Shown: positions 12,559 through 20,984, numbered from the stretch's first letter. The stretch is DNA of 64,000 nucleotides from Cellulomonas sp. C5510 (GCF_019797765.1 NZ_CP081862.1:1-64000), one strand, 5' to 3'. Notes: generated by a model from the sequence alone, not told the origin. Numbers and translations are program-made.

Positions 12559-15063
12559 TCAGATGAACAGGGTCGTGCCGGACCGGTCGGCCGCACCGAG
12601 GAACGACGCCACACCGGCGAACGTCACGCCGTCCACGAGGTCGCTCGCCGCGATGCCCATGAGGTCCATGCTCATCGTGCACGCCGTGAGGTCGGCGCCG
12701 CCGCTCACCGCGGACTCCAGGAGCTCCGGCAGGGACGGCACGGCGTGGTCGCGCATCACCTTCTTGATCATCGCCGTGCCGGCCCCGGCCAGGTGCATCT
12801 GCGACAGGGTCAGTGCGTCCGGCCCGGAGGGCATCATCGCGGCGAACATCCGGTCGGTGACGCTCTTGGGGCGCGTGGGCGCATCGGCCCGCCGCAGGGC
12901 GTTGAGGCCCCAGAACGTGAAGAACATCGACACGGGCTTGCCCATCGCGAGCGCGCCGTTCGCGATGATGAACGCGGCGAGCACCTTGTCGAGGTCACCG
13001 CTGAACACCACGAACGAGACGCCGTCCCGTGGCGCGGCGACCTGTCCGGCCGGCGCGGCCTGAGCGGGCGCCCGGTGCCCTGCCCGGAACCGAGCCCGGA
13101 ACCCGGGACCGTCGGGCTGCATGCTCAGCAGCTCGTGGCCCTGCGCCGCCGCCCACGCCGGGCCGTCGTGCGCGAACCCCGGGTCGGAGACGCGCACCTC
13201 CACGTCGTCCCCGGGGGCCAGGCCCCGCACGGTCTCCGCGAGGCGCATGATCGGTCCCGGGCAGGCGAGCCCGGTGCAGTCGAGCTCCACGAGCCGCCCG
13301 GCCGCGGCCTCCGCCGGCACGGGCGCGGTGCGTGACGTCGGAGGCGCGGCGTACGGGATCTCCGGCTCCTGCGGCGCGGGCTCCCCGGGGACGTGGTGCC
13401 AGGCCCGGAACGTCGTCGACCCGCCGGACAGTGTGCGCACGTCGGCGAACCCGCGCTGCACCAGCGCGCGGTGCGCGAGGTAGGACCGGAAGCCGACCGC
13501 GCAGTACAGCCGCACCGGCACGGAGCGGTCCCAGCCGGCGCTCGCCTCGCGGAGCGTCGCGAGGGGGACGTTCTCGGCGCCCGGCAGGTGCCAGAGGGCG
13601 AACTCCTCGGGGGTGCGCACGTCCACCAGACGTGCGCCGTCCACGGCCTGCGGGTACTCCTGGGCGTACCAGAGGTCGAGGTCGCCGCGGCGGGTGTTGG
13701 CGGCGACGAACGCCGCCATGTTCACCGGGTCCTTGGCCGAGCCGAACGGCGGGGCGTACGCCAGCTCGGCCTCCTCCAGGTCCTCGACGGTCAGCCCCGC
13801 GCGGAGCGCGACCGCGAGGACGTCGAGGCGCTTGTCGACGCCGTCGAAACCCGAGGCCTGCGCGCCGAGCAGCCGTCCGGAGGCCGGGTCGAACAGGACC
13901 TTGAGGTGCATCATCGCGGTGCCGGGGTAGTAGCCCGCGTGGCCGGACGGGTGCACGTGCACGGCCCGGTACGGAACGCCGAGGTCCCGCAGCTGGCGCT
14001 CGGTCGCGCCGGTGCCGCCCGCGACCATGTCGAAGACCTTCACCACGGACGTCCCCTGCGTCGACCGGTAGCGCGTGTCGCGGCCGCAGATGCTCTCCGC
14101 CGCCACCCGGCCCTGGCGGTTCGCCGGACCGGCCAGCGGCTGCAGCCACCGTCCCGGGAGCACCGGGTGCGCGGTCTCCACGACGTCCCCCGCGGCCCAG
14201 ATGTGCGGGTCGCTCGTGCGCATCTGCTCGTCGACGACGACGCCGCCGTGCTCACCGATCTCGAGCCCGGCGTCCCGGGCGAGACCCGCCGCGGGACGCA
14301 CGCCGACGGCCAGGACGACGAGGTCGGCGCGCAGCGTGCGCGCGGAGGTCAGCTCGGCGTCGACGCCGCCGTCGGACCGGGCGACGAACGCCGCTGCCGC
14401 CGTGGACAGGTGCAGCTCGACGCCGCGTGAGCGCAGATGCTGCTCGACGGGGACGGCGATCTCCCGGTCGACGGGCGGCAGGATCTGGTCTGCCGTCTCG
14501 ACCACGGCGACGTGGACGCCGCGGTGGTGGAGGTTCTCCGCGGTCTCGAGGCCGATGTACCCGGCGCCGACGACGACGGCGCGCACAGGGCCGCGATCAC
14601 CGCGGGCGTGCGCCGCCAGCGCCTCGTCCACCCGCGCCTTGATGCGGTCCATGTCGCCGACCCGCCGCAGCACCAGCACCTCGGGCAGGTCGGCGCCGGG
14701 CAGCGCCGGGCGGACGGGCTCCGCGCCCGGGCACAGCGCGAGCGCGTCGTAGTCCTCCGTGTACTCGCGTCCGGTGTCGCGGTCCAGCACGTGCACGCGA
14801 CGGGCCTCGGGGTCGACGGCGACGACCTCCTGGGCGACCCGCACGTCGATGTCGAGGCTCTCCCGCAGGGACGCGGGGGTCTGCAGCAGCAGCCGCTCAC
14901 GTTCCGCGATCACCTCGCCGATGTGGTACGGCAGCCCGCAGTTCGCGAACGACACGTGCCGACCTCGCTCGAGCACGACGATCTCCGCGTGCTCGTCGAG
15001 GCGGCGTGCCCGCGCGGCCACCGAGGCACCCGCGGCGACGCCCCCGACGACGACGATCTTCAT
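12559..15063 (-). CDS. Four-module persulfide / CoA-disulfide reductase fusion
   Basis: The 834-residue protein joins four sulfur-handling modules. Residues 1-440 are an FAD/NAD(P)H disulfide reductase of the CoA-disulfide reductase type, with the FAD motif VVVGGVAAGAS and single active Cys42 in FANCGLPY, plus its dimerisation domain. Residues about 450-550 are a rhodanese domain with active Cys521 in LYCAVGFRS. Residues about 590-660 are a TusA domain with CPGP (Cys601). Residues about 670-834 are a DsrE/DsrE2-like domain with Cys795. Together they suggest relay of persulfide sulfur between cysteines and reduction of CoA or glutathione persulfide. ATG 15063 is chosen over one 30 nt upstream because MKIVVVGG is the family start. 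An ATACCCC palindrome lies 41 nt upstream. Confidence 0.88.
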   Translation of the reverse strand: MKIVVVGGVAAGASVAARARRLDEHAEIVVLERGRHVSFANCGLPYHIGEVIAERERLLLQTPASLRESLDIDVRVAQEVVAVDPEARRVHVLDRDTGREYTEDYDALALCPGAEPVRPALPGADLPEVLVLRRVGDMDRIKARVDEALAAHARGDRGPVRAVVVGAGYIGLETAENLHHRGVHVAVVETADQILPPVDREIAVPVEQHLRSRGVELHLSTAAAAFVARSDGGVDAELTSARTLRADLVVLAVGVRPAAGLARDAGLEIGEHGGVVVDEQMRTSDPHIWAAGDVVETAHPVLPGRWLQPLAGPANRQGRVAAESICGRDTRYRSTQGTSVVKVFDMVAGGTGATERQLRDLGVPYRAVHVHPSGHAGYYPGTAMMHLKVLFDPASGRLLGAQASGFDGVDKRLDVLAVALRAGLTVEDLEEAELAYAPPFGSAKDPVNMAAFVAANTRRGDLDLWYAQEYPQAVDGARLVDVRTPEEFALWHLPGAENVPLATLREASAGWDRSVPVRLYCAVGFRSYLAHRALVQRGFADVRTLSGGSTTFRAWHHVPGEPAPQEPEIPYAAPPTSRTAPVPAEAAAGRLVELDCTGLACPGPIMRLAETVRGLAPGDDVEVRVSDPGFAHDGPAWAAAQGHELLSMQPDGPGFRARFRAGHRAPAQAAPAGQVAAPRDGVSFVVFSGDLDKVLAAFIIANGALAMGKPVSMFFTFWGLNALRRADAPTRPKSVTDRMFAAMMPSGPDALTLSQMHLAGAGTAMIKKVMRDHAVPSLPELLESAVSGGADLTACTMSMDLMGIAASDLVDGVTFAGVASFLGAADRSGTTLFI

Positions 15064-15103
15064 GACCCACTCCTTCTGCCGGTGTGCGGCCACGACCGTA
15101 CCG

Positions 15104-15119
15104 ATACCCCCTGGGGTAT
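15104..15119. promoter_or_regulatory. CsoR/CstR-type operator palindrome
   Basis: ATACCCC-CT-GGGGTAT is a perfect 7+2+7 inverted repeat, 41 nt upstream of the persulfide reductase fusion. Operators of the CsoR family (copper-sensing CsoR and persulfide-sensing CstR) have this ATACCC-n-GGGTAT form. The sulfur-handling target favours a CstR-like repressor. No CsoR-family gene lies in the window. Confidence 0.7.
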
Positions 15120-15158
15120 GAGCGGGACCTGAGTCCCGCGTGGACCGCTCCGGACGCG

Positions 15159-15193
15159 GGACGGCCCGGCACCTGCGCGGTGCCGGGCCGTCC
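15159..15193 (-). terminator. Strong hairpin terminator
   Basis: GGACGGCCCGGCAC (15159-15172) pairs perfectly over 14 bp with 15180-15193 around a 7-nt loop. It lies 17 nt beyond the stop of the minus-strand gene 15211-16122 and probably ends its transcript before the persulfide reductase promoter. Confidence 0.75.
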
Positions 15194-15210
15194 GGGTCGT
15201 GCTGGGGGGC

Positions 15211-16122
15211 TCAGGCCTCCGGCTTCTCGCCCTCCGCCGCGGTGTCGGGCTTCTTCGGGGCCGCACGGCGCTGCGTCGCCTTCTTGGTCGCCTCGCCGAC
15301 CTTCTCGGTGGCGTCGGCGACGCGCTCCTCGACGTCCTCGCGGACCTCCGCGACCCTCTCCGCAGCCTTCTTGGTGGCCTCGCGGCCGCGGGCGACGGCC
15401 TCGCCGGCCGCCTCGCCGACGGCCTCGGCGGCGTCACCCGCGCGGGCGCGGAGCTGGTCGGCCGCCGGGGCCTCCGGCTCCCACGGCTCGGCCCACGGGT
15501 CCGTGGTCGTCCGGGACCGGGTCCAGGCGAACGCTGCGGCGCCGGCGCCGGCCAGGGCCGCCACGAGGAAGAACCGCTTGGCACCCGTGTGCTTCTTCTT
15601 GCCGGACTGCTTCGTCGCTGCTGCGACCGCCGCGGCCGCTGCGGCGGCCCGGGCCTTCGAGGCGTCCGCGCCCTTGTCGGCCACGTGCTCGACCGCGGAG
15701 CCGGCGCGCTCGGCGGCCTCGTTCACAGCCGCGACGAGCTTCGGCAGCAGCTCGTCGACGAGCTTGTCGTGAGCGGTGTCGATGACCGGGCCGGCCTTCA
15801 CCGCCGCCTTCTCGACGCGCGGGGCGGCGGCCTTGACGCTCTCCTTGTACAGGTGGTCGATCCGCGGGATCAGCCACTCGACGGCGGCCTCGACGCGCGG
15901 CTGGGTCCACTCGACGGCGTGCCCGGCGGCGCCCTTCGCGGCGACGGCCGCCTCCGCCGCCTGCACCTTCGCGGTCGCCGCCAGCTTGCCGGCTCCGTCG
16001 GCGGCCTTGCTCCCGGCGTCGGCGAGGGCGGCGCCCACGTCGGCGGCCTGGTCCTTGAGGCGCTCGGAGGTCAGGTGGTCGGTGACGGTCTCGAGCTTGC
16101 TCCGTCGGGTCAGGAAGGCCAT
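15211..16122 (-). CDS. Ala/Lys-rich membrane-anchored coiled protein, function unknown
   Basis: I do not recognise a named family. The 303-residue product is rich in Ala, Lys, Glu and Val. Residues about 1-180 form long amphipathic helices (VQAAEAAVAAKGAAGHAVEW), and a Lys-rich stretch (KKKHTGAKR) precedes one hydrophobic helix (FFLVAALAGAGAAAFAW, about 190-206). The tail has repeated AGDAAEAVGEAAGEAVARG and EKVGEATKKATQ segments resembling late-embryogenesis or apolipoprotein-like helices. This suggests a membrane-tethered, helix-rich surface or stress protein. ATG 16122 follows gggagag. It is a single gene, ended by the hairpin at 15159-15193. Confidence 0.75.
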   Translation of the reverse strand: MAFLTRRSKLETVTDHLTSERLKDQAADVGAALADAGSKAADGAGKLAATAKVQAAEAAVAAKGAAGHAVEWTQPRVEAAVEWLIPRIDHLYKESVKAAAPRVEKAAVKAGPVIDTAHDKLVDELLPKLVAAVNEAAERAGSAVEHVADKGADASKARAAAAAAAVAAATKQSGKKKHTGAKRFFLVAALAGAGAAAFAWTRSRTTTDPWAEPWEPEAPAADQLRARAGDAAEAVGEAAGEAVARGREATKKAAERVAEVREDVEERVADATEKVGEATKKATQRRAAPKKPDTAAEGEKPEA

Positions 16123-16270
16123 GTCCACACTCTCCCTCAGGGGTGGTCCGTTGACGTCCCACTCTGCCACCGTCGCGCTCTTCGCGCAGGTGGCGGCGCT
16201 GTGTTCGTCGCCCGTGAACACGGGACCCTCACGGGGTCGCCGCCGGGTCCGGCGTGACAGGATGACGGGC

Positions 16271-16813
16271 ATGCACGCGACCCTGCACACCAACCGTGGT
16301 GACATCCGCCTGGAGCTCTTCCCGAACCACGCCCCGCGCACCGTGGAGAACTTCCGCGGCCTCGCCACCGGCGAGAAGGAGTGGACCGACCCCGCGACCG
16401 GCGAGCCGCGCACCGGGACCCCGCTGTACGACGGAGTCGTCTTCCACCGCGTCATCGACGGCTTCATGATCCAGGGCGGTGACCCGCTCGGGCGTGGCAC
16501 CGGCGGCCCCGGGTACACGTTCGACGACGAGATCCACCCCGAGCTGCGGTTCTCCGAGCCGTACCTGCTGGCCATGGCGAACGCGGGCCTGCGCCGCGAC
16601 CCGGTCACCGGCCAGGTCGGCGGCACGAACGGCTCGCAGTTCTTCATCACCGTGACCACGACGCCGCACCTCAACGGCAAGCACACGATCTTCGGCAAGG
16701 TGGCGGACGACGAGTCCCGCGCCGTCGTCGACGCGATCGCGACGACCCGCACCCGCCCGGGCGACCGGCCGGTCGAGGACGTCGTCATCCAGTCGGTGAC
16801 CATCGAGCCCTGA
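16271..16813 (+). CDS. Cyclophilin-type peptidyl-prolyl isomerase
   Basis: The enzyme catalyses cis-trans isomerisation of Xaa-Pro bonds. The 180-residue product has no signal peptide and is probably cytoplasmic, like Mycobacterium PpiA at the same locus. It shows the cyclophilin core VFHRVIDGFMIQGGDP, GTNGSQFFIT and LNGKHTIFGKV, with the catalytic Arg in FHRV. ATG 16271 gives the canonical MHATLHTNRGDI start; ATG 16262 is an alternative three codons upstream. The gene is 7 nt before the rhomboid gene. Confidence 0.93.
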   Translation: MHATLHTNRGDIRLELFPNHAPRTVENFRGLATGEKEWTDPATGEPRTGTPLYDGVVFHRVIDGFMIQGGDPLGRGTGGPGYTFDDEIHPELRFSEPYLLAMANAGLRRDPVTGQVGGTNGSQFFITVTTTPHLNGKHTIFGKVADDESRAVVDAIATTRTRPGDRPVEDVVIQSVTIEP

Positions 16814-16820
16814 CGCCCCG

Positions 16821-17672
16821 ATGACCCAGCCGCAGCCGGTCCCCGCTCCCGCTCCCCCGCCGGTCTGCCCGCGGCACCCCGACCGCATCGCCTACGTGCG
16901 GTGCCAGCGGTGCGGCCGGCCGACGTGCCCGGAGTGCCAGCGGCCGGCCGCGGTGGGCATCCAGTGCGTCGACTGCGTGCGGGACGCGGCGCGTCAGTCC
17001 CGTCCCGCACGCACCGCCTTCGGGGGCGCCGTCACCGGCCGCACCCCCGTGGTGACGTACACGCTCATCGCGCTGTGCGTCCTGTCGTACGTCCTCCAGC
17101 TGACCGTGCCGGGCTGGACGCAGCGTCTGGCGTTCGCGCCGGTGCTGGGCGAGTCGGAACCGTGGCGGTTCCTCACGGCGGCGTTCCTGCACTCCCAGAA
17201 CCAGATCCTGCACATCGTGTTCAACATGGTGGCGCTGTGGTCGGTCGGACCGTTCCTCGAGGCGATGCTCGGGCGGTGGCGCTTCCTCGCGCTGTACCTG
17301 CTCAGCGCGGTCGGCGGGTCGGTGATGTTCCTGCTGCTCGCGTCGCCGGACTCGCTGAGCTGGTTCACCTGGCTCGTCGGCGCGTCCGGCGCGGTGTTCG
17401 GGCTGTTCGGCGCTGTGCTCGTCGTGCTGCGTCGCACGGGGCGCAGCGCCGGCGGCATCGTCGGTGTCCTGGTGATCAACGCCGTGCTCGGGTTCGTGCT
17501 GCCGGGCGTGGCCTGGCAGGCGCACCTCGGCGGCCTGGTGGTGGGCGCCGTGCTCGGCACGGCGTTCGCGTACGCGCCGCGCGAGCGCCGGCTGCCGGTG
17601 GCGGTCGGCGCCTGCGCGGGCGTCGCGGTGCTCCTGGCAGCGGCCGTCCTGGTGAGCTACGGGGCGGTGTGA
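16821..17672 (+). CDS. Rhomboid family intramembrane serine protease
   Basis: Rhomboids cleave transmembrane substrates within the lipid bilayer. The 283-residue product has an N-terminal zinc-binding B-box-like region (about 15-55) with CPRH, CQRCGRPTCPEC and CVDC, a feature of actinobacterial rhomboids. Six or seven membrane helices follow. The catalytic dyad is Ser189 in GASG and His235 in WQAHLGG, and HIVFNM matches the oxyanion region. Gene context next to crgA, sortase and cell-wall genes suggests an envelope role, but substrates are unknown. Confidence 0.92.
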   Translation: MTQPQPVPAPAPPPVCPRHPDRIAYVRCQRCGRPTCPECQRPAAVGIQCVDCVRDAARQSRPARTAFGGAVTGRTPVVTYTLIALCVLSYVLQLTVPGWTQRLAFAPVLGESEPWRFLTAAFLHSQNQILHIVFNMVALWSVGPFLEAMLGRWRFLALYLLSAVGGSVMFLLLASPDSLSWFTWLVGASGAVFGLFGAVLVVLRRTGRSAGGIVGVLVINAVLGFVLPGVAWQAHLGGLVVGAVLGTAFAYAPRERRLPVAVGACAGVAVLLAAAVLVSYGAV

Positions 17673-17885
17673 CGCCCGTCCCCAGCGTTGCTCACAGCTG
17701 GGGAATTACACCGCTGTAGTTATCCACAGGGTTGTGCACCCCTGGGGACATCGTGCGCCGGTGCCTGGGGACAACGGCGCGCGGGCTGGGGACGGTGCTG
17801 TGGTCGACGTCGTGGTGACCCGCCCGGTCACCGGGGCGGCGGGCCGCAGGAGACCCTGTCCCGGCACCCCGACGCCCTCGTCGCG
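17673..17885. other. Convergent gap with DnaA box and oriC-like octamers
   Basis: This 213-bp gap between the convergent rhomboid and crgA genes has no gene. It contains one perfect DnaA box, TTATCCACA (17720-17728). It also holds four copies of the octamer CTGGGGAC or its complement, at 17678-17685, 17742-17749, 17765-17772 and 17786-17793, the last three about two helical turns apart. The same octamer flanks box-like sites in oriC (1828-1835, 1895-1902). It may be a DnaA-binding or oriC-derived regulatory patch. Confidence 0.55.
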
Positions 17886-18134
17886 CTACTTCCAGCGGGT
17901 GGCCATCCCGAGCCCGCCCAGCGCGAACGCGAAGCCGATCGCGAGGTTCCACGACCGGATGCCGGGGACCGGGTAGTCGAACCCCGTGAGGTACGTGACG
18001 ACGATCCAGAGCAGGCCGAGCAGCAGCAGCCCGCCCAGCACCGGCACGAACCACGGCGGGTTGACGCCGGGGCCGGCGGACTTCTCGGGCGGCGCGGTGT
18101 AGTGCGACTTCTGCCGCGTCCTCGACTTGGGCAC
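17886..18134 (-). CDS. crgA: Cell division protein CrgA
   Basis: CrgA is a small actinobacterial membrane protein that interacts with FtsZ and peptidoglycan synthases at the septum. The 82-residue product has a basic cytoplasmic N terminus (PKSRTRQKSHYTAPPEK), the conserved NPPWFVP segment, a first helix (VLGGLLLLGLLWIVVTYL), a short loop with the WNLAIGF motif, and a second helix ending GMATRWK. The GTG at 18134 gives the family-standard MPKSR start. It is divergent from the DUF881 gene, as at many actinobacterial loci. Confidence 0.95.
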   Translation of the reverse strand: MPKSRTRQKSHYTAPPEKSAGPGVNPPWFVPVLGGLLLLGLLWIVVTYLTGFDYPVPGIRSWNLAIGFAFALGGLGMATRWK

Positions 18135-18254
18135 GGGGATGCTCCTGACCTCGACCGTCGGACGTGCGCCCGATCTGCGCACGACCCGCTGTGGACGCAC
18201 ACCTCCGCGGCGCCGTCGTGGCCTAGCGTAGTGGCGACACCGAGGGGGGGAAGC

Positions 18255-19301
18255 GTGCCTGACGAGCACCCCGAGCGCCGGCCCCACGGCGCCCACGCCG
18301 CGAGGACCGCGGCGTCGTCCTCCGGTGCCCGCAGCACGGCGGACGGCGGGGTTCCCGGTACGTCCGGTCCCGCGGGGGCGTCCGGTGCGGGCGCCCGTCC
18401 GACGGAGCGCCTGCGTGACCCGGCCCGGCACGGCGACGACCAGGTCTCCGCCCGCCTGCACGCCGCGCGCGAGCGGGCTCAGCACCGCCTCACCCGGCAG
18501 CGGCGCGGGCGCGCCCTGCGGGGCACCGCGTCGGTGGCCCTGGTCATGGCGCTCGCCGGCGCGCTGTTCACCGCCAACGCCCGGCTCTCGGCGGGGACCG
18601 ACACCCGCCAGCCGCAGGACCTCCAGGGGCTGCAGGCCAACGAGGACGCGCGGCGCGAGCGGCTCGCCGACGAGGTGGCGGTGCTGCGCGCCGAGGTCGA
18701 CGCGCTGACCCAGGAGCAGACCGACACCGTCGGCCTCGAGTGGCAGTCGGCCGGCTCGGCGTTCGACATCGCCTCCGGGCGCGTCGCCGTCACCGGCACC
18801 GGGATCACGGTGAGCCTCGACGACGCGCCGGCGGACGGTCCCCGTCCGGCCGGCACCGGGCCGGACGATCTCGTGGTGCACCAGCAGGACCTGCAGGCCG
18901 TCATCAACGCGCTGTGGGTGGGTGGCGCCGAGGCCATGGCGCTCATGGACCAGCGCGTGATCTCGACGAGCGCGTTCCAGTGCATCGGCAACGTGCTGTC
19001 GCTCCAGGGCCGCCGGTACTCGCCGCCGTACGTCGTCACCGCCGTGGGCGACCCCGAGGAGCTGCTCGCCGCGCTCGACGCCGACCCCGCCGTGCGGGCC
19101 TACCGGTCGTGGGTGGACGCCGTCGGCCTCGGCTGGGCCGTGACCGAGCCGGACGGCGGCGTCCAGGTGCCCGCCTACGATGGGTCGGTCGACATGAGGT
19201 ACGCCAGCGTGCCGTCCGGCACCGAGGTCCTGCCCGGCCTCGTCGCGGGCAGCAGCACCGCGACCGGAGCGCAGAGCCGGCGGGAGGGCACCGGGGGATG
19301 A
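18255..19301 (+). CDS. DUF881 envelope protein
   Basis: DUF881 proteins (YlxW/YlxX-like; Rv0012 at this locus in Mycobacterium) are extracytoplasmic proteins of unknown function near division and sporulation genes. The 348-residue product has a disordered Arg/Gly-rich cytoplasmic N terminus (about 1-90), one membrane helix (about 95-115, SVALVMALAGALFTANA), a coiled coil (about 130-165) and the DUF881 core with VTGTGITVSLDD, DLQAVINALWVGGAEAMAL and LSLQGRRYSPPY. GTG 18255 follows gaggggggaag. Its TGA overlaps the sortase ATG. Confidence 0.88.
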   Translation: MPDEHPERRPHGAHAARTAASSSGARSTADGGVPGTSGPAGASGAGARPTERLRDPARHGDDQVSARLHAARERAQHRLTRQRRGRALRGTASVALVMALAGALFTANARLSAGTDTRQPQDLQGLQANEDARRERLADEVAVLRAEVDALTQEQTDTVGLEWQSAGSAFDIASGRVAVTGTGITVSLDDAPADGPRPAGTGPDDLVVHQQDLQAVINALWVGGAEAMALMDQRVISTSAFQCIGNVLSLQGRRYSPPYVVTAVGDPEELLAALDADPAVRAYRSWVDAVGLGWAVTEPDGGVQVPAYDGSVDMRYASVPSGTEVLPGLVAGSSTATGAQSRREGTGG

Positions 19302-20164
19302 GCGGGACGGAGGCCACGTGGCCGCCCCTCGGCGAGCCCGGCGACGGGGGCGCCCGCGGCCCGGCCACGACGGGGACGACCGAGCCGCCGACACGGGCGG
19401 GCCGCCGGGCGTCGCGGGGGAGCGCCGGTGCCGCTCGTCCGCCGCGCCGGGGCGCCGGGATCCTGCTCGGAGCCGTGGGCGTGCTCGGCGAGCTGCTCAT
19501 CACCGCCGGCGTGCTGCTGCTCGCGTTCCTCGCGTGGCAGCTGTGGTGGACCGACGTCGTGGCCGACCGGGAGCAGGCCCGCGTCGTCGCCGAGCAGGGC
19601 TGGGACGAGCCGCTCGCCGACCTCGACGACGGCCCGGCGATCGTCACGCCGCGGTACGACGAGCCTCCCGTCATGGAGCAGCCGCCGTACCTCACGACCT
19701 TCGCGTCCATGCGCGTGCCGCGGTGGGACGGCGAGCCGACCCGCACCATCACCCAGGGCACCGACCGGGAGAACGTGCTCAACCCGCTGGGCGTCGGGCA
19801 CTACGACGGCACCGCCATGCCCGGCGGGGTCGGCAACTTCGCCCTGGCCGCGCACCGCACCACCTACGGCAAGCCGTTCAACCGGATCGAGGAGCTCCAG
19901 GAGGGCGACCCGATCGTCGTGTGGACCGAGGAGGCCTGGTACGTCTACCGGGTCACGGACTCGCAGATCGTCCTGCCGCACGAGACGCAGGTCATCGAGC
20001 CGGTCCCGAACCAGCCCGGCGTAGCGCCGACCGAGCGGTTCATCACCCTGACGACCTGCCACCCCATGTTCTCCGCGCGCGAGCGCTACATCGTGCACGG
20101 TGTGATGGACTACTGGGCACCCCTCGACGAGGGTGTGCCCGCCGAGCTCGTGGAGGGCACCTGA
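19298..20164 (+). CDS. srtE: Class E sortase
   Basis: Sortase E covalently anchors surface proteins to the cell wall. In actinobacteria it prefers LAxTG-type signals. The 288-residue product has a disordered N terminus (1-50), a membrane helix (about 56-84) and an extracellular sortase barrel. The catalytic His186 is in AAHRTTYG, Cys254 in TLTTCHP, and a downstream Arg in ARERYIVHG. It is coupled to DUF881 by an ATGA overlap and to the next small gene by a TGATG overlap. A candidate LAATG substrate is encoded at 55998-58250. Confidence 0.93.
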   Translation: MSGTEATWPPLGEPGDGGARGPATTGTTEPPTRAGRRASRGSAGAARPPRRGAGILLGAVGVLGELLITAGVLLLAFLAWQLWWTDVVADREQARVVAEQGWDEPLADLDDGPAIVTPRYDEPPVMEQPPYLTTFASMRVPRWDGEPTRTITQGTDRENVLNPLGVGHYDGTAMPGGVGNFALAAHRTTYGKPFNRIEELQEGDPIVVWTEEAWYVYRVTDSQIVLPHETQVIEPVPNQPGVAPTERFITLTTCHPMFSARERYIVHGVMDYWAPLDEGVPAELVEGT

Positions 20165-20322
20165 TGTACGGCTGGTTGTGGCGGCACCTGCCCGGACCCG
20201 CGCTCGTGCGGGCGCTCGTGCTGCTGGTCCTCGCCGCGGGCGTGCTCGCGGCGTGCTTCGTGTGGGTGTTCCCGTGGCTCGCCCCGTCCATGCCGTTCAA
20301 CGACACCACCGTGGGGGAGTGA
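20164..20322 (+). CDS. Small single-pass membrane protein
   Basis: This 52-residue protein is encoded between the sortase and pabA, overlapping the sortase stop by one base. It begins MYGWLWRHLPGP, has one long hydrophobic helix (about residues 13-40, ALVLLVLAAGVLAACFVWVF) and ends with a short extracellular tail SMPFNDTTVGE. I believe similar short proteins occur at this position in other actinobacteria. The function is unknown. Translational coupling suggests a role with the sortase or envelope. Confidence 0.75.
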   Translation: MYGWLWRHLPGPALVRALVLLVLAAGVLAACFVWVFPWLAPSMPFNDTTVGE

Positions 20323-20325
20323 CCG

Positions 20326-20949
20326 ATGAGCCGGATCCTCGTCGTCGACAACTACGACTCGTTCGTCTACACGATCGTCGGCTACCTCGACCAGCTCGGC
20401 GCGGAGACGGTGGTCGTGCGGAACGACGCGGTGCCGCCCGTCGAGGAGCGGGCCGGGTTCGACGGCGTGCTCATCTCGCCCGGCCCCGGCACGCCGTCGG
20501 AGGCCGGCGCCTCGATGCAGGTGATCCGCGACTGCGCGGCGTCGGGGACGCCCATGCTCGGCGTCTGCCTCGGCCACCAGGCGCTCGGCGAGGTGTTCGG
20601 CGGCACGGTCACGCACGCGCCCGAGCTCATGCACGGCAAGACCAGCCAGGTCGCGCACGACGGGCAGGGCGTGTTCGAGGGCCTGCCGACGCCGTTCACC
20701 GCGACGCGCTACCACTCGCTGGCCGTCGTCGACGGGACCGCGTCCGACGAGCTCGTCGTCACCGCCCGGGCGAACGGCATCATCATGGGCCTGCAGCACC
20801 GCGAGCTGCCGCTGCACGGCGTCCAGTTCCACCCGGAGTCCGTGCTGACCGAGGGCGGCCACCGGCTGCTCGCGAACTGGCTGGCGCTGACCGGCGCGGA
20901 CGACGCCGTCGAGCGCTCCGCGGACCTGCACCCGCTCGTCCGCCCGTAG
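20326..20949 (+). CDS. pabA: Aminodeoxychorismate/anthranilate synthase glutamine amidotransferase
   Basis: This class I glutamine amidotransferase releases ammonia from glutamine for aminodeoxychorismate synthase (folate) or anthranilate synthase (tryptophan). The 207-residue product starts with LVVDNYDSFVYTI. It has the oxyanion motif ISPGPGTP, nucleophile Cys in GVCLGHQALGE, and the catalytic His-Glu pair in GVQFHPESVLT. There is no chorismate-binding partner nearby, so it may serve both pathways. The position corresponds to trpG/pabA (Rv0013) in Mycobacterium. Confidence 0.9.
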   Translation: MSRILVVDNYDSFVYTIVGYLDQLGAETVVVRNDAVPPVEERAGFDGVLISPGPGTPSEAGASMQVIRDCAASGTPMLGVCLGHQALGEVFGGTVTHAPELMHGKTSQVAHDGQGVFEGLPTPFTATRYHSLAVVDGTASDELVVTARANGIIMGLQHRELPLHGVQFHPESVLTEGGHRLLANWLALTGADDAVERSADLHPLVRP

Positions 20950-20984
20950 CGCGCGCGACGCCGGGGCGCCGCGAACGACGACGC

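Noticed and set aside
16123..17010. Minus-strand extension of the 15211-16122 gene to 599 codons
   Set aside because: The upstream part overlaps the cyclophilin gene and has no conserved content; ATG 16122 has a good ribosome binding site.
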